The notes under the pieces were generated by a model. That model worked only from the letters and a program-made list of their open reading frames with translations, was not told the DNA's origin and did not search any database. Source: Schlesneria paludicola DSM 18645 (lineage in GTDB: Bacteria > Planctomycetota > Planctomycetia > Planctomycetales > Planctomycetaceae). Taken from it: a stretch of DNA of 36,357 bases. This document shows, in pieces, positions 1-7,725 of the stretch; positions within the stretch are counted from its first letter, which is position 1, and each line of letters begins with the position of its first letter. Where the stretch lies: positions 1 through 36,357 of the forward strand of contig CAMAYU010000040.1 in NCBI GenBank assembly GCA_945862235.1. The letters run 5' to 3'. The translations under genes and the position numbers were made by a program.

Positions 1-60
1 CAGCCCCCGGACTCTTCGCATCGAATGAAGCAGTCCGGGGGCTGACGCCGCCCGGCTCAC
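1..60. repeat. Palindromic repeat inside the PKS AT region, cut by window edge
   Basis: Arms at 1-13 (cagcccccggact) and 32-44 are exact reverse complements. The following gacgccgcccgg continues a motif whose left mate would lie outside the window. The same core (ggcgtcagccccc and its complement) recurs in the intergenic palindrome at 27615-27697 and, eroded, at 23225-23290. Here it is translated in frame as part of the PKS, residues ~998-1018. Confidence 0.7.
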
Positions 61-3055
61 CGAGTTCCGATTTCAAGTCGATTGCCTCTAGCCCAGCCAT
101 CGTCGCCCGCAATTCATCCGCCGAGCGGTCGATCACCCCGGAGACCCAATCGACCGACTCACCCTCAGGCACGCCCCACGCCTTTCGCGCCGCATCGAAC
201 GGCGCGACGAGGTCGCTGCCAAACAACGGCGACTCTTCCATCCGACGCAGCATCTCATCGCGGTCGATCCAAGCGCGCAGGCCGAACAACGCGGCGGACT
301 CGCCGAGGCTGTAGCCGATGCTGGCCGAGGGCCTCACGCCAAACAGTGCCAGCAGATCACACACCGCCGTTCCGATGGCGACTTGTCCGAAGATCATCGC
401 CTTGTGGTTGGCGAGCAACTCGGCATTGGAACGGCCTTCCCAAATGAGGTCGGGGCGATACTGATCGTGGAGCCGTTGGTTCTCAGCTTCCTGACGACGC
501 AGTACATCGGGGAACGCGGCGAGCAACTCACGGCCCATGCCGACAAAGGCATTGCCCGAACCAGGGAAGACGAACGCGACTCGGCCCGTTTCGCCAAGCG
601 GCTTGCGCCAACCCGCCGATCTGCATGTTTGCGGGACCGGTCCATCTTCGGTTGCGTCTCGCCAAAGCTCGCGTGCGGAAGCGGTCGCAGCTTCAGGGCG
701 GAACGAATTGAGAAGCCCGGTGGGGTGGTGGTGCTTCAGCGGGCCGCAGCGGTTGGAGGCTTCGTTGAACACCGCGTGGATGCGCGTGCCCGTGCGATGA
801 GCGTCCTCCAGCCGAGTCAGCACGAAGCCGATCGCGCCGTCTTGCGGTTCGTCTTCCGTCGCGCCAACGAGATAGCGAACATCGCACGGCAGATCGACCG
901 CGCCGACGATCGCGCGATCCAGCTCGCCTCGCTGCAACATGCCGACCGCGACACGAAACGCGACACCGCCCGAGTCGCCTCCCGCCGAAATCGTGAAGCT
1001 GGGGCCGCCGACATCGAACTCGCGGGCCAGACGGCTGGCGACGATACCGCCGAGGTTGCCCATCACGCGGTTCGGTGTGAGCGGCGGGCCGGCGGCGTCC
1101 TTGAGTTGCTTCGTCCACTCAGCGAGTTCGTCCGGCGTGAGGTCGAGGCCCAGCATCTCGACCCAGCGCGGGGCGTCCTGCTCGATCGACCATCTCAGGT
1201 GGAAGTTCGTCGTGTTGGGATCGAGTTCGATCCCGATAAAGACGCCGGTGCGGGACGGGTCGAGGGTTTTAGGTTGAGGGTTGAGGAGCAGAGACTCCGC
1301 GTCGCGCAGCGCTTCGGCAGCGACCTTCAGCATCAGTTGCTGCTGCGGGAGCATGTCCTGCATTTCGAGCGGCGGAATGCGGAACTGGCCCATTGGCATC
1401 CGAACTTCGTCGATGGCTCGCACATGCGGGGCTGCATCTGACCGCTCGCCCACGATTGTGGATTTCCCGGCGATGGCGATCGGCCGGGGATCGCTCGCAG
1501 CGACTGTCGGATGGGCACTCCTGCCCGTCCGCTCTTCGCCTTGGCTTTGAGTTTGCGGTGTCATTGCATCACGCGGCGATGACGAACGAAGAGGACGGGC
1601 AGGAGTGCCCATTCTACTGTCATCGCACCACTCCTCGATCAGCACATGCGCGTTGATGCCGCCGAAGCCGAAGGCGTTGATGGTGGCTCGGCGCGGGATG
1701 TGAGCGCCGTCTTCCTGCTGCCCCTCAACCCTCAACCCTCGACCTTCAACTCTCTCCACCCACGGCTGCGCTTCCGCCAACACACGGAACGGGCTGTCGG
1801 CAGCGGCCATGCGCGCGGCGGGTTGTCGGTAGTTGGCGGTCGGCGGCAGCGTGCGGTGCCTGAGTGCGAAAAGGACTTTCATCAGGCCAGCCGCGCCGGC
1901 TCCGGTGAGCAAATGGCCGACGTTCGACTTCACTCCGCCGATGACGCATTGCTGAGGCCGCGCGTGTTCGTTCTGCCAGAGTTGATGCAGCGACTCGATT
2001 TCGACGGCGTCTCCGACGGGAGTCCCCGTCGCGTGGCATTCGATCAGATCGACATCGCTCGGCTGCCAACCGGCCTGTTCGTAGGCGGAACGCATCGCGC
2101 GGAGTTGCCCTTCGGAAGCCGGGGCCAGCAGGTTCGCACCCCGATCGTTCGAGAGGCCGATCCCCGCGATGACGCCATAAATGTGATCGCCCGCCGCGAC
2201 TGCATCGCTCAACCGTTTGAGGACGAAGACGCCCGCTCCCTCACCGACAACAAGTCCATCCGCTTCACCACTGAGCGGCGCACAACGGCCACTCTTCGAC
2301 AACGCCTGCAGCTGCGCGAAGCCCATCTGCGTGTACTGGCAATCGGGCCGAGACATCCCCCCCGCCAACATCGCATCGGCGCGATGAGCCAGCAGTTCCT
2401 CCGACGCGAACTTCAACGAGTAGAGCGACGATGCACAGGCCGCATCGAGCGTGAAGGCCGTCCCGCCCAGACCAAGGCCCTGTGCGATGAGGCTCGACGG
2501 GAGACCGGCCGCGTAGCGATTTAGCGGGTGCCAGTCACTTCGGTTCAGCGCGGCTTTGAGTACGTGGCGTCTCTCGTCCGGCAGCGGGGTCACATCGATC
2601 AGGTTCTCAACGAACGTCCGTCCGACGACATCGCGGCAGATGGCGGAAGTCGATTCGGTCGGGAGCGCGATGTTGCCGAGAATCACGCCGACGCGCGCGA
2701 GGTCGGTGCCCCCAAGCTGTCTCGCGTCCCGAAACGCCGCGCGCGCCGCATGCAGTCCGAGATGAAACATCGGGTCGAGCCGCTCCAGCAAAGCGCGGTC
2801 AAGGTTCAGCCCTTCGGGGTCAAACTGAAAGCCCTCAATGAAGCAGCCCCATGTCGAATAGACGCGATCCGGTTGCGGAGGCCACGGCGCGGATGCCTTC
2901 TCGGGCGAGAGGTACCACCGTCCGTCAGGCACATGCCGCCCGCAATCGACACCATTCGCGACATTCTTCCAAAACGTGTCGAGGTCCGGCGCACCGGGAA
3001 AGATACCCCCCACGCCCACAATGGCGATCCGTTCAGACTGATCAGAAACAGGCAT
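1..3055 (-). CDS. Type I polyketide / PUFA-synthase-like protein, KS - half-KS - AT, 3' end outside window
   Basis: The minus strand reads open from ATG at 3053-3055 to the window edge, about 1018 residues. Residues ~8-472 form a complete ketosynthase: active-site Cys207 in DAACASSL, His341 in HATGTP and His381 in KSNVGH. Residues ~522-800 resemble only the N-terminal half of a second KS; its cysteine position reads SAGGDSGG (Gly ~693) and no HGTGT or KSNxGH follows, so it should be catalytically dead, like a chain-length-factor or PfaB-type domain. From ~825 an acyltransferase begins (VAFVFPGSG) with nucleophile Ser916 in GYSLGE. The KS, KS-like, AT order recalls bacterial PfaB/PfaC and other iterative PUFA-type synthases, so a long-chain polyketide or polyunsaturated lipid product is inferred. 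Loops and the interdomain linker carry repeat-derived insertions (see repeats at 1258, 1511 and 1724). No clear Shine-Dalgarno precedes the ATG; the start is chosen because the KS motif RIAIVGVGG follows nine residues later. Confidence 0.9.
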   Translation of the reverse strand, partial: MPVSDQSERIAIVGVGGIFPGAPDLDTFWKNVANGVDCGRHVPDGRWYLSPEKASAPWPPQPDRVYSTWGCFIEGFQFDPEGLNLDRALLERLDPMFHLGLHAARAAFRDARQLGGTDLARVGVILGNIALPTESTSAICRDVVGRTFVENLIDVTPLPDERRHVLKAALNRSDWHPLNRYAAGLPSSLIAQGLGLGGTAFTLDAACASSLYSLKFASEELLAHRADAMLAGGMSRPDCQYTQMGFAQLQALSKSGRCAPLSGEADGLVVGEGAGVFVLKRLSDAVAAGDHIYGVIAGIGLSNDRGANLLAPASEGQLRAMRSAYEQAGWQPSDVDLIECHATGTPVGDAVEIESLHQLWQNEHARPQQCVIGGVKSNVGHLLTGAGAAGLMKVLFALRHRTLPPTANYRQPAARMAAADSPFRVLAEAQPWVERVEGRGLRVEGQQEDGAHIPRRATINAFGFGGINAHVLIEEWCDDSRMGTPARPLRSSSPRDAMTPQTQSQGEERTGRSAHPTVAASDPRPIAIAGKSTIVGERSDAAPHVRAIDEVRMPMGQFRIPPLEMQDMLPQQQLMLKVAAEALRDAESLLLNPQPKTLDPSRTGVFIGIELDPNTTNFHLRWSIEQDAPRWVEMLGLDLTPDELAEWTKQLKDAAGPPLTPNRVMGNLGGIVASRLAREFDVGGPSFTISAGGDSGGVAFRVAVGMLQRGELDRAIVGAVDLPCDVRYLVGATEDEPQDGAIGFVLTRLEDAHRTGTRIHAVFNEASNRCGPLKHHHPTGLLNSFRPEAATASARELWRDATEDGPVPQTCRSAGWRKPLGETGRVAFVFPGSGNAFVGMGRELLAAFPDVLRRQEAENQRLHDQYRPDLIWEGRSNAELLANHKAMIFGQVAIGTAVCDLLALFGVRPSASIGYSLGESAALFGLRAWIDRDEMLRRMEESPLFGSDLVAPFDAARKAWGVPEGESVDWVSGVIDRSADELRATMAGLEAIDLKSELGEPGGVSPRTASFDAKSPGA
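1258..1285. repeat. Heptamer tandem array (ggttgag)n inside PKS
   Basis: Four consecutive 7-bp units read ggtcgag, ggtttta, ggttgag, ggttgag. They encode about ten residues (NPQPKTLDP, near 591-600) in a loop of the degenerate second KS domain, just before GVFIGIE. A matching array in opposite orientation lies at 1724-1751. Confidence 0.6.
1511..1612. repeat. Long palindrome absorbed in frame into the PKS interdomain linker
   Basis: A 20-bp arm at 1511-1530 (atgggcactcctgcccgtcc) is exactly reverse-complementary to 1593-1612, with a further imperfect match (gctcttcg against cgaagag) inside. The element is read in frame and encodes PKS residues ~482-515, a Ser/Arg/Thr/Gln-rich stretch between KS1 and the KS-like domain. 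It resembles intergenic REP/MITE-type palindromes elsewhere in the window but is coding here. Confidence 0.75.
1724..1751. repeat. Second heptamer array inside PKS, inverted relative to the first
   Basis: Four 7-bp units read ctcaacc, ctcaacc, ctcgacc, ttcaact on the plus strand, i.e. ggttgag-type units on the minus (coding) strand. They encode VEGRGLRVEG (residues ~435-444) in KS1, between the ...QPW segment and the conserved RRATINAFGFGG segment, where most ketosynthases have only a short linker. Confidence 0.6.
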
Positions 3056-3303
3056 GAGGCATCCGAGGGGGGGCGTGGTGGCAGTGTTGCGAAGCCCGGC
3101 CGTTCGGAAACCCGGTCTTCGACAACGGGCGGCATCATAGTCCCCGCCGATTGCGCACTCCATTCAATAGATACGGTCGAACGGTATGTCTGTCGGCAAA
3201 CGAGCGGCCTCGTGACCGAACGGCTGATTCAACCGGGACAACCACTCAAGTCGGTACGCGCGGACGGTCGATGGCAGTTGGTGAGTTGGCGCAAGGACGA
3301 TCA

Positions 3304-3400
3304 GCCTGTTGAAACACTTCGAGTAGGCGGCCCGCCTGCTCACATGTCTCGTTGAAAAACACAGGCGAGCCGCCTGTGCTACGAGGTCTTCAACAGGCGG
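3304..3400. repeat. Nested palindrome in the PKS-lipoprotein gap
   Basis: The 398-bp gap 3056-3453 holds no convincing gene. Its right part contains an imperfect inverted repeat: gcctgttgaa at 3304-3313 pairs with ttcaacaggc near 3389-3398. Inside are a perfect hairpin cacaggcg-agc-cgcctgtg at 3360-3378 and an aggcgg/ccgcct hairpin near 3324-3337. The ORFs crossing it look like translated repeat. Nothing recognisable was seen in 3056-3303. Confidence 0.55.
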
Positions 3401-3453
3401 CTCTGGGCGTGACATCTGAGTAAACAAGGCCACCATTTATAAAGGGGCAGGCG

Positions 3454-3834
3454 ATGAGAAGGCTCTGGTTGGTGGTGGGGATGGTGATCGCCAGTGGCCT
3501 TTCATCGGGTTGCCGCTGTTGTTCGCTCATGCATTCGTATGCCAGCGCGGTCGATGATGTCAGTGATTCCCATCTGCATTTCGACAACTGGTATCACCCG
3601 CGCTGGGACATCAGCCGTGCGGGGAAGCCCGATTGGTGCGGCGACAATGGCCGGCAGAGAAGCTGGTACTGCTGTCGCGAAGGAACGTGGGGCCGTTACG
3701 ACGACTGCAATCTCTATCCGACCAGCTACCCGTATTCGTATCCAGGCACCGCGTTTTTATCCGGGGGATCACCGGTTCCCTCGACACCCGCACCTGCGGT
3801 GGCAGAACCGTATGAGAAGCCCATGGTCGAATGA
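3454..3834 (+). CDS. Small cysteine/tyrosine-rich lipoprotein, unknown function
   Basis: A 126-residue protein. The N-terminus has two arginines, a hydrophobic stretch and a lipobox LSSGC ending at Cys20, so export and lipid anchoring are predicted. The mature part is rich in Cys, Trp, Tyr and Asp (CRCC near the anchor, later WYCC) and ends in a Pro-rich tail. I do not recognise a family; it resembles planctomycete-specific small lipoproteins. The start is supported by aaggggcagg 5-14 bases upstream and by the signal sequence beginning directly at the ATG. It is a single gene facing the minus-strand pncC-like gene with a 49-bp gap. Confidence 0.7.
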   Translation: MRRLWLVVGMVIASGLSSGCRCCSLMHSYASAVDDVSDSHLHFDNWYHPRWDISRAGKPDWCGDNGRQRSWYCCREGTWGRYDDCNLYPTSYPYSYPGTAFLSGGSPVPSTPAPAVAEPYEKPMVE

Positions 3835-3883
3835 TTCGGGGAAGCCGTCGCCTATCGGTGTGAGAGAATGCCGGGCTGGCCAG

Positions 3884-4501
3884 TTACAAACCGGCACCAA
3901 GGCTCGTGTGCAACAAATCACGAACAGTGGTCAGCACGAGTGCAACGGCGGCCCATTGCCGCACTTCTCGAATGGTCTCACCTCGGGAGCTGCACTGGAT
4001 CGGCGAGACATGTTCCTGTTCGAGCGGCAATTGATGCTGTGTTGTCAGAGTCCGCATTGAGCCTAGGCCGTGCGGCACTTCTCGCCGCGCGACTCCGACA
4101 TAGACGACGCCATCCAGATCACTCGGCGCATTCGGCCCGAGGTGCCCGGTGATCGACACCGCGAAGTCGGCTTCCGGGGTGAGGGCCAACACTCGCTCAG
4201 CCATCAGCGACGCGATGACATTACTGACGGGACCGGGATCGTCCAGCAGAGCCGCGGGAATATCGAGCCACTTCGATTTCGTCTCCAGCCGATACACAAC
4301 GGCTGAGCCGCAAAGGTACTCGGAGATTCCCGGTACCCGAGCGAGTGACGCGGCGACCAGTCCAGCAGTGCAGCTCTCCGCGAAAACGACCCGCTGTCTC
4401 GACCGGTTGAGTAACGCCGCGACTTCTTGAACCAAGGGGGTGAGTGGTTGTGGCACCGCTGGTACTCCGTGTTTCAAGTGTTTCGCCTCATCAATAGCCA
4501 C
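3884..4501 (-). CDS. pncC: CinA C-terminal-like nicotinamide-nucleotide amidohydrolase (PncC)
   Basis: A 205-residue stand-alone CinA C-terminal domain. Members hydrolyse NMN to nicotinate mononucleotide and ammonia in NAD salvage. Seen here: the nucleophile motif AESCTAGL with Ser43, the segment VVYRLETKSKWLDIP matching the conserved Tyr/Lys region after it, GPVSNVIASLMAERVL matching the VS..VA..MA helix, and SITGHLGPNAP in place of the usual TGxAGPxG loop. The last ~50 residues after the VGVARR segment diverge. The ATG at 4501 adds a ~20-residue extension; an internal start cannot be excluded. The gene is divergent from the exported protein at 4843, with a palindrome in the shared upstream region. 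Confidence 0.8.
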   Translation of the reverse strand: MAIDEAKHLKHGVPAVPQPLTPLVQEVAALLNRSRQRVVFAESCTAGLVAASLARVPGISEYLCGSAVVYRLETKSKWLDIPAALLDDPGPVSNVIASLMAERVLALTPEADFAVSITGHLGPNAPSDLDGVVYVGVARREVPHGLGSMRTLTTQHQLPLEQEHVSPIQCSSRGETIREVRQWAAVALVLTTVRDLLHTSLGAGL

Positions 4502-4692
4502 GACTCATGCTGTCCAGGATTGTGGCGTTTGATCGCGTGGAATTTGAGTCACGTGTTGGCCGTCTTGCCGTTTGATGCGACATCGCATCTCCGTGATGGC
4601 GTTGGCTCCGGGCAACTCACGCTCGTGCTGGACTTGAGTCATTATTCCGACTGTACCGGTCGTAGCAGTCGTGCCGATGAAAGACATTGTGC

Positions 4693-4747
4693 CGGTGATC
4701 GGTCACTCCCCGCGATCGGAAATTGTGGGGAGTGACCGATTACCGGG
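4693..4747. repeat. 20-bp-arm palindrome in a divergent intergenic region
   Basis: ccggtgatcggtcactcccc (4693-4712) pairs with 4728-4747 with a single mismatch and a 15-nt spacer. It lies in the 341-bp gap 4502-4842 between two divergently transcribed genes, about 95 bp before the downstream start. It could be a repeat, a transcribed hairpin or an operator; no second copy was seen in the window. The rest of the gap shows no gene I can support. Confidence 0.6.
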
Positions 4748-4842
4748 CAATCTGGACGCGGCGTCGCCGTGAGCCAAGTCTCTACGGCCAGCAGCCGTTT
4801 GGCCAGTTCACTGGCGGAATTGGCTCGGGGGGATGGACCGAG

Positions 4843-5931
4843 ATGACTCGTCATCGAAAGCGTTTTGGTCGGCACTGGGTTTGGTCGGCCGGAGCGATTT
4901 GTGGTTTGGCTCTGGCGGAAGCCACATGGCCAGGAGCGGGCTGGGCGACCGATCCTGTTTCGCCGCGCGACGGTCTGGAAACGGCCGGTGTCAGGGCTTC
5001 GGCCGCCGATGCGGAGATGGAGGCCTCCTTCCAGACGCTCGGCGTGAACACGATGAAAACCGGTTCATCCACGACAGCCGTCCGCAAGCAGGCACTGCAC
5101 GATCTCCCGTTGGAACGATTGTCGAACGAAGCACGCGGCAAAGCGGAGTCGCTGCTGAAGAACATCGGCATGTTTCGTCGCCTGCCCTCGCTGTCGTTCG
5201 AGGTCGATCCCGATGTTTACGGCTACTTCGTACGCAATCCGGATGTGGCCGTGGCCACTTGGCGGGCGATGGACATCTCGAAGTTCAACCTCCAAGAGGT
5301 GGGGCCGAATCGCTATCACGCAGATGCGGGAGACGGTTCCATCGGAGAGGTCGAGCTGTTCTATCACACGCCCGAAGACACACTGATCCACTGCGACGGA
5401 GCCTTCAAAAGTCCGCTGCTGCCGAAGCCGATCGTTGCGAGATCGCTGATGCGGTTGCAGACGACCTTTGCCAAGGAACCCGATGGGCGTGTCATCGGCA
5501 CTCATTCCGGTGATGTTTTTGTCGAGTTTCCCTCGCAAGCGATCGAGACGGTGGCGAAAGCGATTTCACCCGTCAGCCACACGATCGCGGATCGCAACTT
5601 CAAGCAGATGACCCTGTTCGCGCATCTGATGTCGCAGGCCATGGCCAAGCACCCAGGTTGGATCGAAGTCATCGGCAACAAGCTGGATGGAGTCGATGCA
5701 AAGCGGAAGCAGGAGTTCATGGAAGTCTCCGCCCGCAGCCATGCCATCGCCCGGAAGCGGCTCAACACGTCCGTGAAGCCCGTGTCTCTGTTCACACCGG
5801 ATGAACTCTTGGCTCCGTTGCGACAATCCGGAGTTCCCAACAACAGCTTCTCGTTCGACACATTCCAGTTTTCGCAGTCAGGTCGGCTTGGAGCGGAAAC
5901 GCTGACGGGAACGGCTTCGTTGCGAGAGTAA
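4843..5931 (+). CDS. Exported protein of unknown function, planctomycete type
   Basis: About 362 residues. The start chosen is ATG 4843, preceded by a purine-rich ggggggat ~8 bases upstream; it gives an Arg/His-rich n-region, a hydrophobic core (WSAGAICGLALA) and a likely signal-peptidase site after GWA. An ATG-less extension to 4723 would carry translated palindrome and is rejected. The mature part has no motif I can name: a segment with FEVDPDVYGYFVRNPDVAVATWRAMDI..., a middle region FYHTPEDTLIHCDGAFKSPLLPKP that looks like beta strands, a helical stretch FAHLMSQAMAKHPGWIEVIG and a low-complexity C-terminus. It could be a lipid- or surface-binding periplasmic protein, but function is unknown. 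It is convergent with frr, with a strong terminator after it. Confidence 0.75.
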   Translation: MTRHRKRFGRHWVWSAGAICGLALAEATWPGAGWATDPVSPRDGLETAGVRASAADAEMEASFQTLGVNTMKTGSSTTAVRKQALHDLPLERLSNEARGKAESLLKNIGMFRRLPSLSFEVDPDVYGYFVRNPDVAVATWRAMDISKFNLQEVGPNRYHADAGDGSIGEVELFYHTPEDTLIHCDGAFKSPLLPKPIVARSLMRLQTTFAKEPDGRVIGTHSGDVFVEFPSQAIETVAKAISPVSHTIADRNFKQMTLFAHLMSQAMAKHPGWIEVIGNKLDGVDAKRKQEFMEVSARSHAIARKRLNTSVKPVSLFTPDELLAPLRQSGVPNNSFSFDTFQFSQSGRLGAETLTGTASLRE

Positions 5932-5984
5932 GACTTTCATTGAAACAGACGCGACGACGAGCGACCCGGCTCGCCGTTGCGCCC

Positions 5985-6024
5985 ACAGCCCGGCTTCCTG
6001 AAAGGAGGCCGGGCTGTGTTTGTT
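5985..6024 (+). terminator. Rho-independent terminator after the 4843-5931 gene
   Basis: A GC-rich stem (acagcccggc/gccgggctgt with ttcct/aggag adding inner pairs) is followed by tgtttgttt, about 50 bases after the stop codon. This is a good intrinsic terminator for plus-strand transcription between two convergent genes. Confidence 0.7.
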
Positions 6025-6042
6025 TGCAGTCGCAAAAAAAGT

Positions 6043-6101
6043 AAGCCCGACACGCAAACGCAGGACCGATGTCGCACGGGCTTCGTTTGCGTGTCAGGCT
6101 T
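6043..6101. repeat. Palindrome between convergent genes (possible frr terminator)
   Basis: 18-bp arms at 6043-6060 (aagcccgacacgcaaacg) and 6084-6101 are complementary with one mismatch. It lies 32 bp past the frr stop, so it could end minus-strand transcription of rpsB-tsf-pyrH-frr, and read-through would continue into the A-rich tract at 6033-6040 (T-rich on the minus strand). Confidence 0.6.
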
Positions 6102-6132
6102 CGCTGGGCGGAATCGTTTTCAATGGCTCGCG

Positions 6133-6693
6133 CTACGACTCCATGATGTCCTGCTCCTTCGACTCGACCAGCGAATTGATCTGGCCTTCAAAATGCTTGG
6201 TCAGATTCTGCACGCTTTCCTTGGTCTGATCGTGGATATCTTCGCTCATCGTCTTGTCCTTGAGCGCGACATCGGCGTGCTTGTTGGCATCGCGGCGAAC
6301 GTTGCGAATGGCGACGCGACCGTCTTCCGCCAAGTCCTTTAGCCGTGAGACCAATTGCTTCCGGCGTTCTGTCGAGAGGGGCGGGATATTGAGCCGAATC
6401 ACGCGACCGTCCGAGTTGGGTGCCAAGCCCACATCACTCGATTGAATCGCCTTCGCAATGTCGTTCAGCGTCCCTTGGTCGAACGGCCGAATCATGATCT
6501 GCTGAGGTTCGGGAACGCTGATCGTTGCGATTTGTTTGAGCGGCGTGGGCGAGCCATAGCAATCGACTCGGATGGAATCGACCAAGCCTGGAGTTGCACG
6601 GCCGGTACGCAGTCCCTGCAACTGGTTCTGCACAACATGGACGGCCTTTTCCATGCGTTCTTCAGCATCCAACAGAATTTCATCAGGGTCCAT
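6133..6693 (-). CDS. frr: Ribosome recycling factor
   Basis: 186 residues, the usual RRF length. It splits post-termination 70S complexes together with EF-G in the cytoplasm. Diagnostic segments: LQGLRTGRATPGLVDSIRV in the first helix, then YGSPTPLKQIATISVPEPQ of the beta domain, RLNIPPLSTERRKQLV and AIRNVRRDANK of the helical bundle. A Shine-Dalgarno aggagc lies ~9 bases before the ATG. It is the last gene of rpsB-tsf-pyrH-frr, 142 bp after pyrH, in the order common to many bacteria. Confidence 0.97.
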   Translation of the reverse strand: MDPDEILLDAEERMEKAVHVVQNQLQGLRTGRATPGLVDSIRVDCYGSPTPLKQIATISVPEPQQIMIRPFDQGTLNDIAKAIQSSDVGLAPNSDGRVIRLNIPPLSTERRKQLVSRLKDLAEDGRVAIRNVRRDANKHADVALKDKTMSEDIHDQTKESVQNLTKHFEGQINSLVESKEQDIMES

Positions 6694-6835
6694 GAGAGAT
6701 CAGCTCCTGGAAATGATTTGATCAACAGTGCGACACGACCAACACCACGTCTCGATCAACGAGAACGACACGCGAACCAACGACGACAGCCAAGCACGAT
6801 CGACGCATAAAGCAGGAGTCTACAGGCGACGAAAG

Positions 6836-7582
6836 TCATGCGCGATCGGGGGCGGAACTGACTCGCGTCCCAAGTCGCTCCCCGGCAATGGCCCGTTCAA
6901 TGTTGCCTGGCTTTTGATAGTTCAGCACCACGATCGGAATGTCATGTTCCATGCAATGATGAATGGCCTGCGCGTCCATCACCTGCAAGTTCTGGCGCAG
7001 GACATCCTGATAACTGATTTCTGAGTACCGGACGGCATGTGGATTTTTGAGTGGGTCATCCGAGTAAACCCCATCGACGCGCGTGGCCTTGACGACGAGA
7101 TCCGCATCAATCTCTCTGGCTCGAAGAGCGGCAGCGGTGTCGGTCGTCACGAACGGGCTACCCGTTCCAGCCGCCAGAATCACGACGCGTCCCTTTTCAA
7201 GATGGCGAATGCAACGTCGGCGAATGAATGGTTCGGCCACGGGCGGGATGGTGATTGCGCTCTGAATTCGCGTTGGAACACCGAAGTGCTCCAGCGAATC
7301 TTGCAATGCGAGGGCGTTCATCGCGGTCGCCAACATTCCCATGTAGTGGGCTGTTGCCGGGACGACAATCGAGTTCGACGACGAGAACTCACGGCCTCGA
7401 AGTATATTGCCCCCGCCACAGACGATTGCGAGCTGGACGCCTGACTCGACCACGCGCTTGATCTGTTCGCAAATCACCTGAACTTCAGAGAGGCAGATTC
7501 CCGATTCACCCGGTCGGGCGAAACTTTCGCCGCTGAGCTTCAGCAGGACACGTTTGTACTTGGGTAACGCTGTGTCAGTCAT
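6836..7582 (-). CDS. pyrH: UMP kinase (UMP to UDP)
   Basis: 248 residues from ATG 7582, which has gagagg ~8 bases upstream; an in-frame extension to 7744 runs through the hairpin at 7655-7673 and into tsf and is rejected. Amino-acid-kinase fold: [10 protein letters not shown] at the N-terminus (phosphate loop), [24 protein letters not shown] (effector/UMP region), [16 protein letters not shown] and [13 protein letters not shown], all characteristic of the bacterial hexameric enzyme. It phosphorylates UMP with ATP in pyrimidine synthesis. It lies between tsf and frr; a GC-rich hairpin separates it from tsf. Confidence 0.97.
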   Translation of the reverse strand: MTDTALPKYKRVLLKLSGESFARPGESGICLSEVQVICEQIKRVVESGVQLAIVCGGGNILRGREFSSSNSIVVPATAHYMGMLATAMNALALQDSLEHFGVPTRIQSAITIPPVAEPFIRRRCIRHLEKGRVVILAAGTGSPFVTTDTAAALRAREIDADLVVKATRVDGVYSDDPLKNPHAVRYSEISYQDVLRQNLQVMDAQAIHHCMEHDIPIVVLNYQKPGNIERAIAGERLGTRVSSAPDRA

Positions 7583-7654
7583 TGAACTGCCTCTCTCCGT
7601 GAGCTGATCTCGATCCGGACCATCAATCCATTCTGAAGTCTTACCAAAGCAAAC

Positions 7655-7673
7655 GGGGGGCAAATTGCCCCCC
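7655..7673 (-). terminator. GC-rich hairpin between tsf and pyrH (attenuator candidate)
   Basis: The perfect palindrome ggggggcaaattgcccccc, followed on the minus strand by the moderately T-rich gtttgctttgg, sits 53 bases after the tsf stop and 73 bases before the pyrH start. It may partly terminate transcription after rpsB-tsf and lower pyrH-frr expression. The U-tract is imperfect, so efficiency is uncertain. Confidence 0.5.
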
Positions 7674-7725
7674 GCGCTGAACTCAAACTGCCCGAATTTC
7701 GAGCCGCTCCACCGCGCGAGTGGCT

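Noticed and set aside
1258-1751. Heptamer arrays as frameshifts that break the PKS
   Set aside because: The minus-strand frame stays open through both arrays, and KS motifs on either side are in the same frame.
383-3355. Long plus-strand open frames opposite the PKS
   Set aside because: They are antisense to a clear KS/AT reading frame, have Arg/Ala/His-rich low-similarity translations and no start signals; the high GC content keeps the opposite strand open.
3164-3436. A 90-codon minus-strand frame in the gap before the lipoprotein
   Set aside because: Most of it is translated palindrome (3304-3400) and the composition gives no sign of a real protein.
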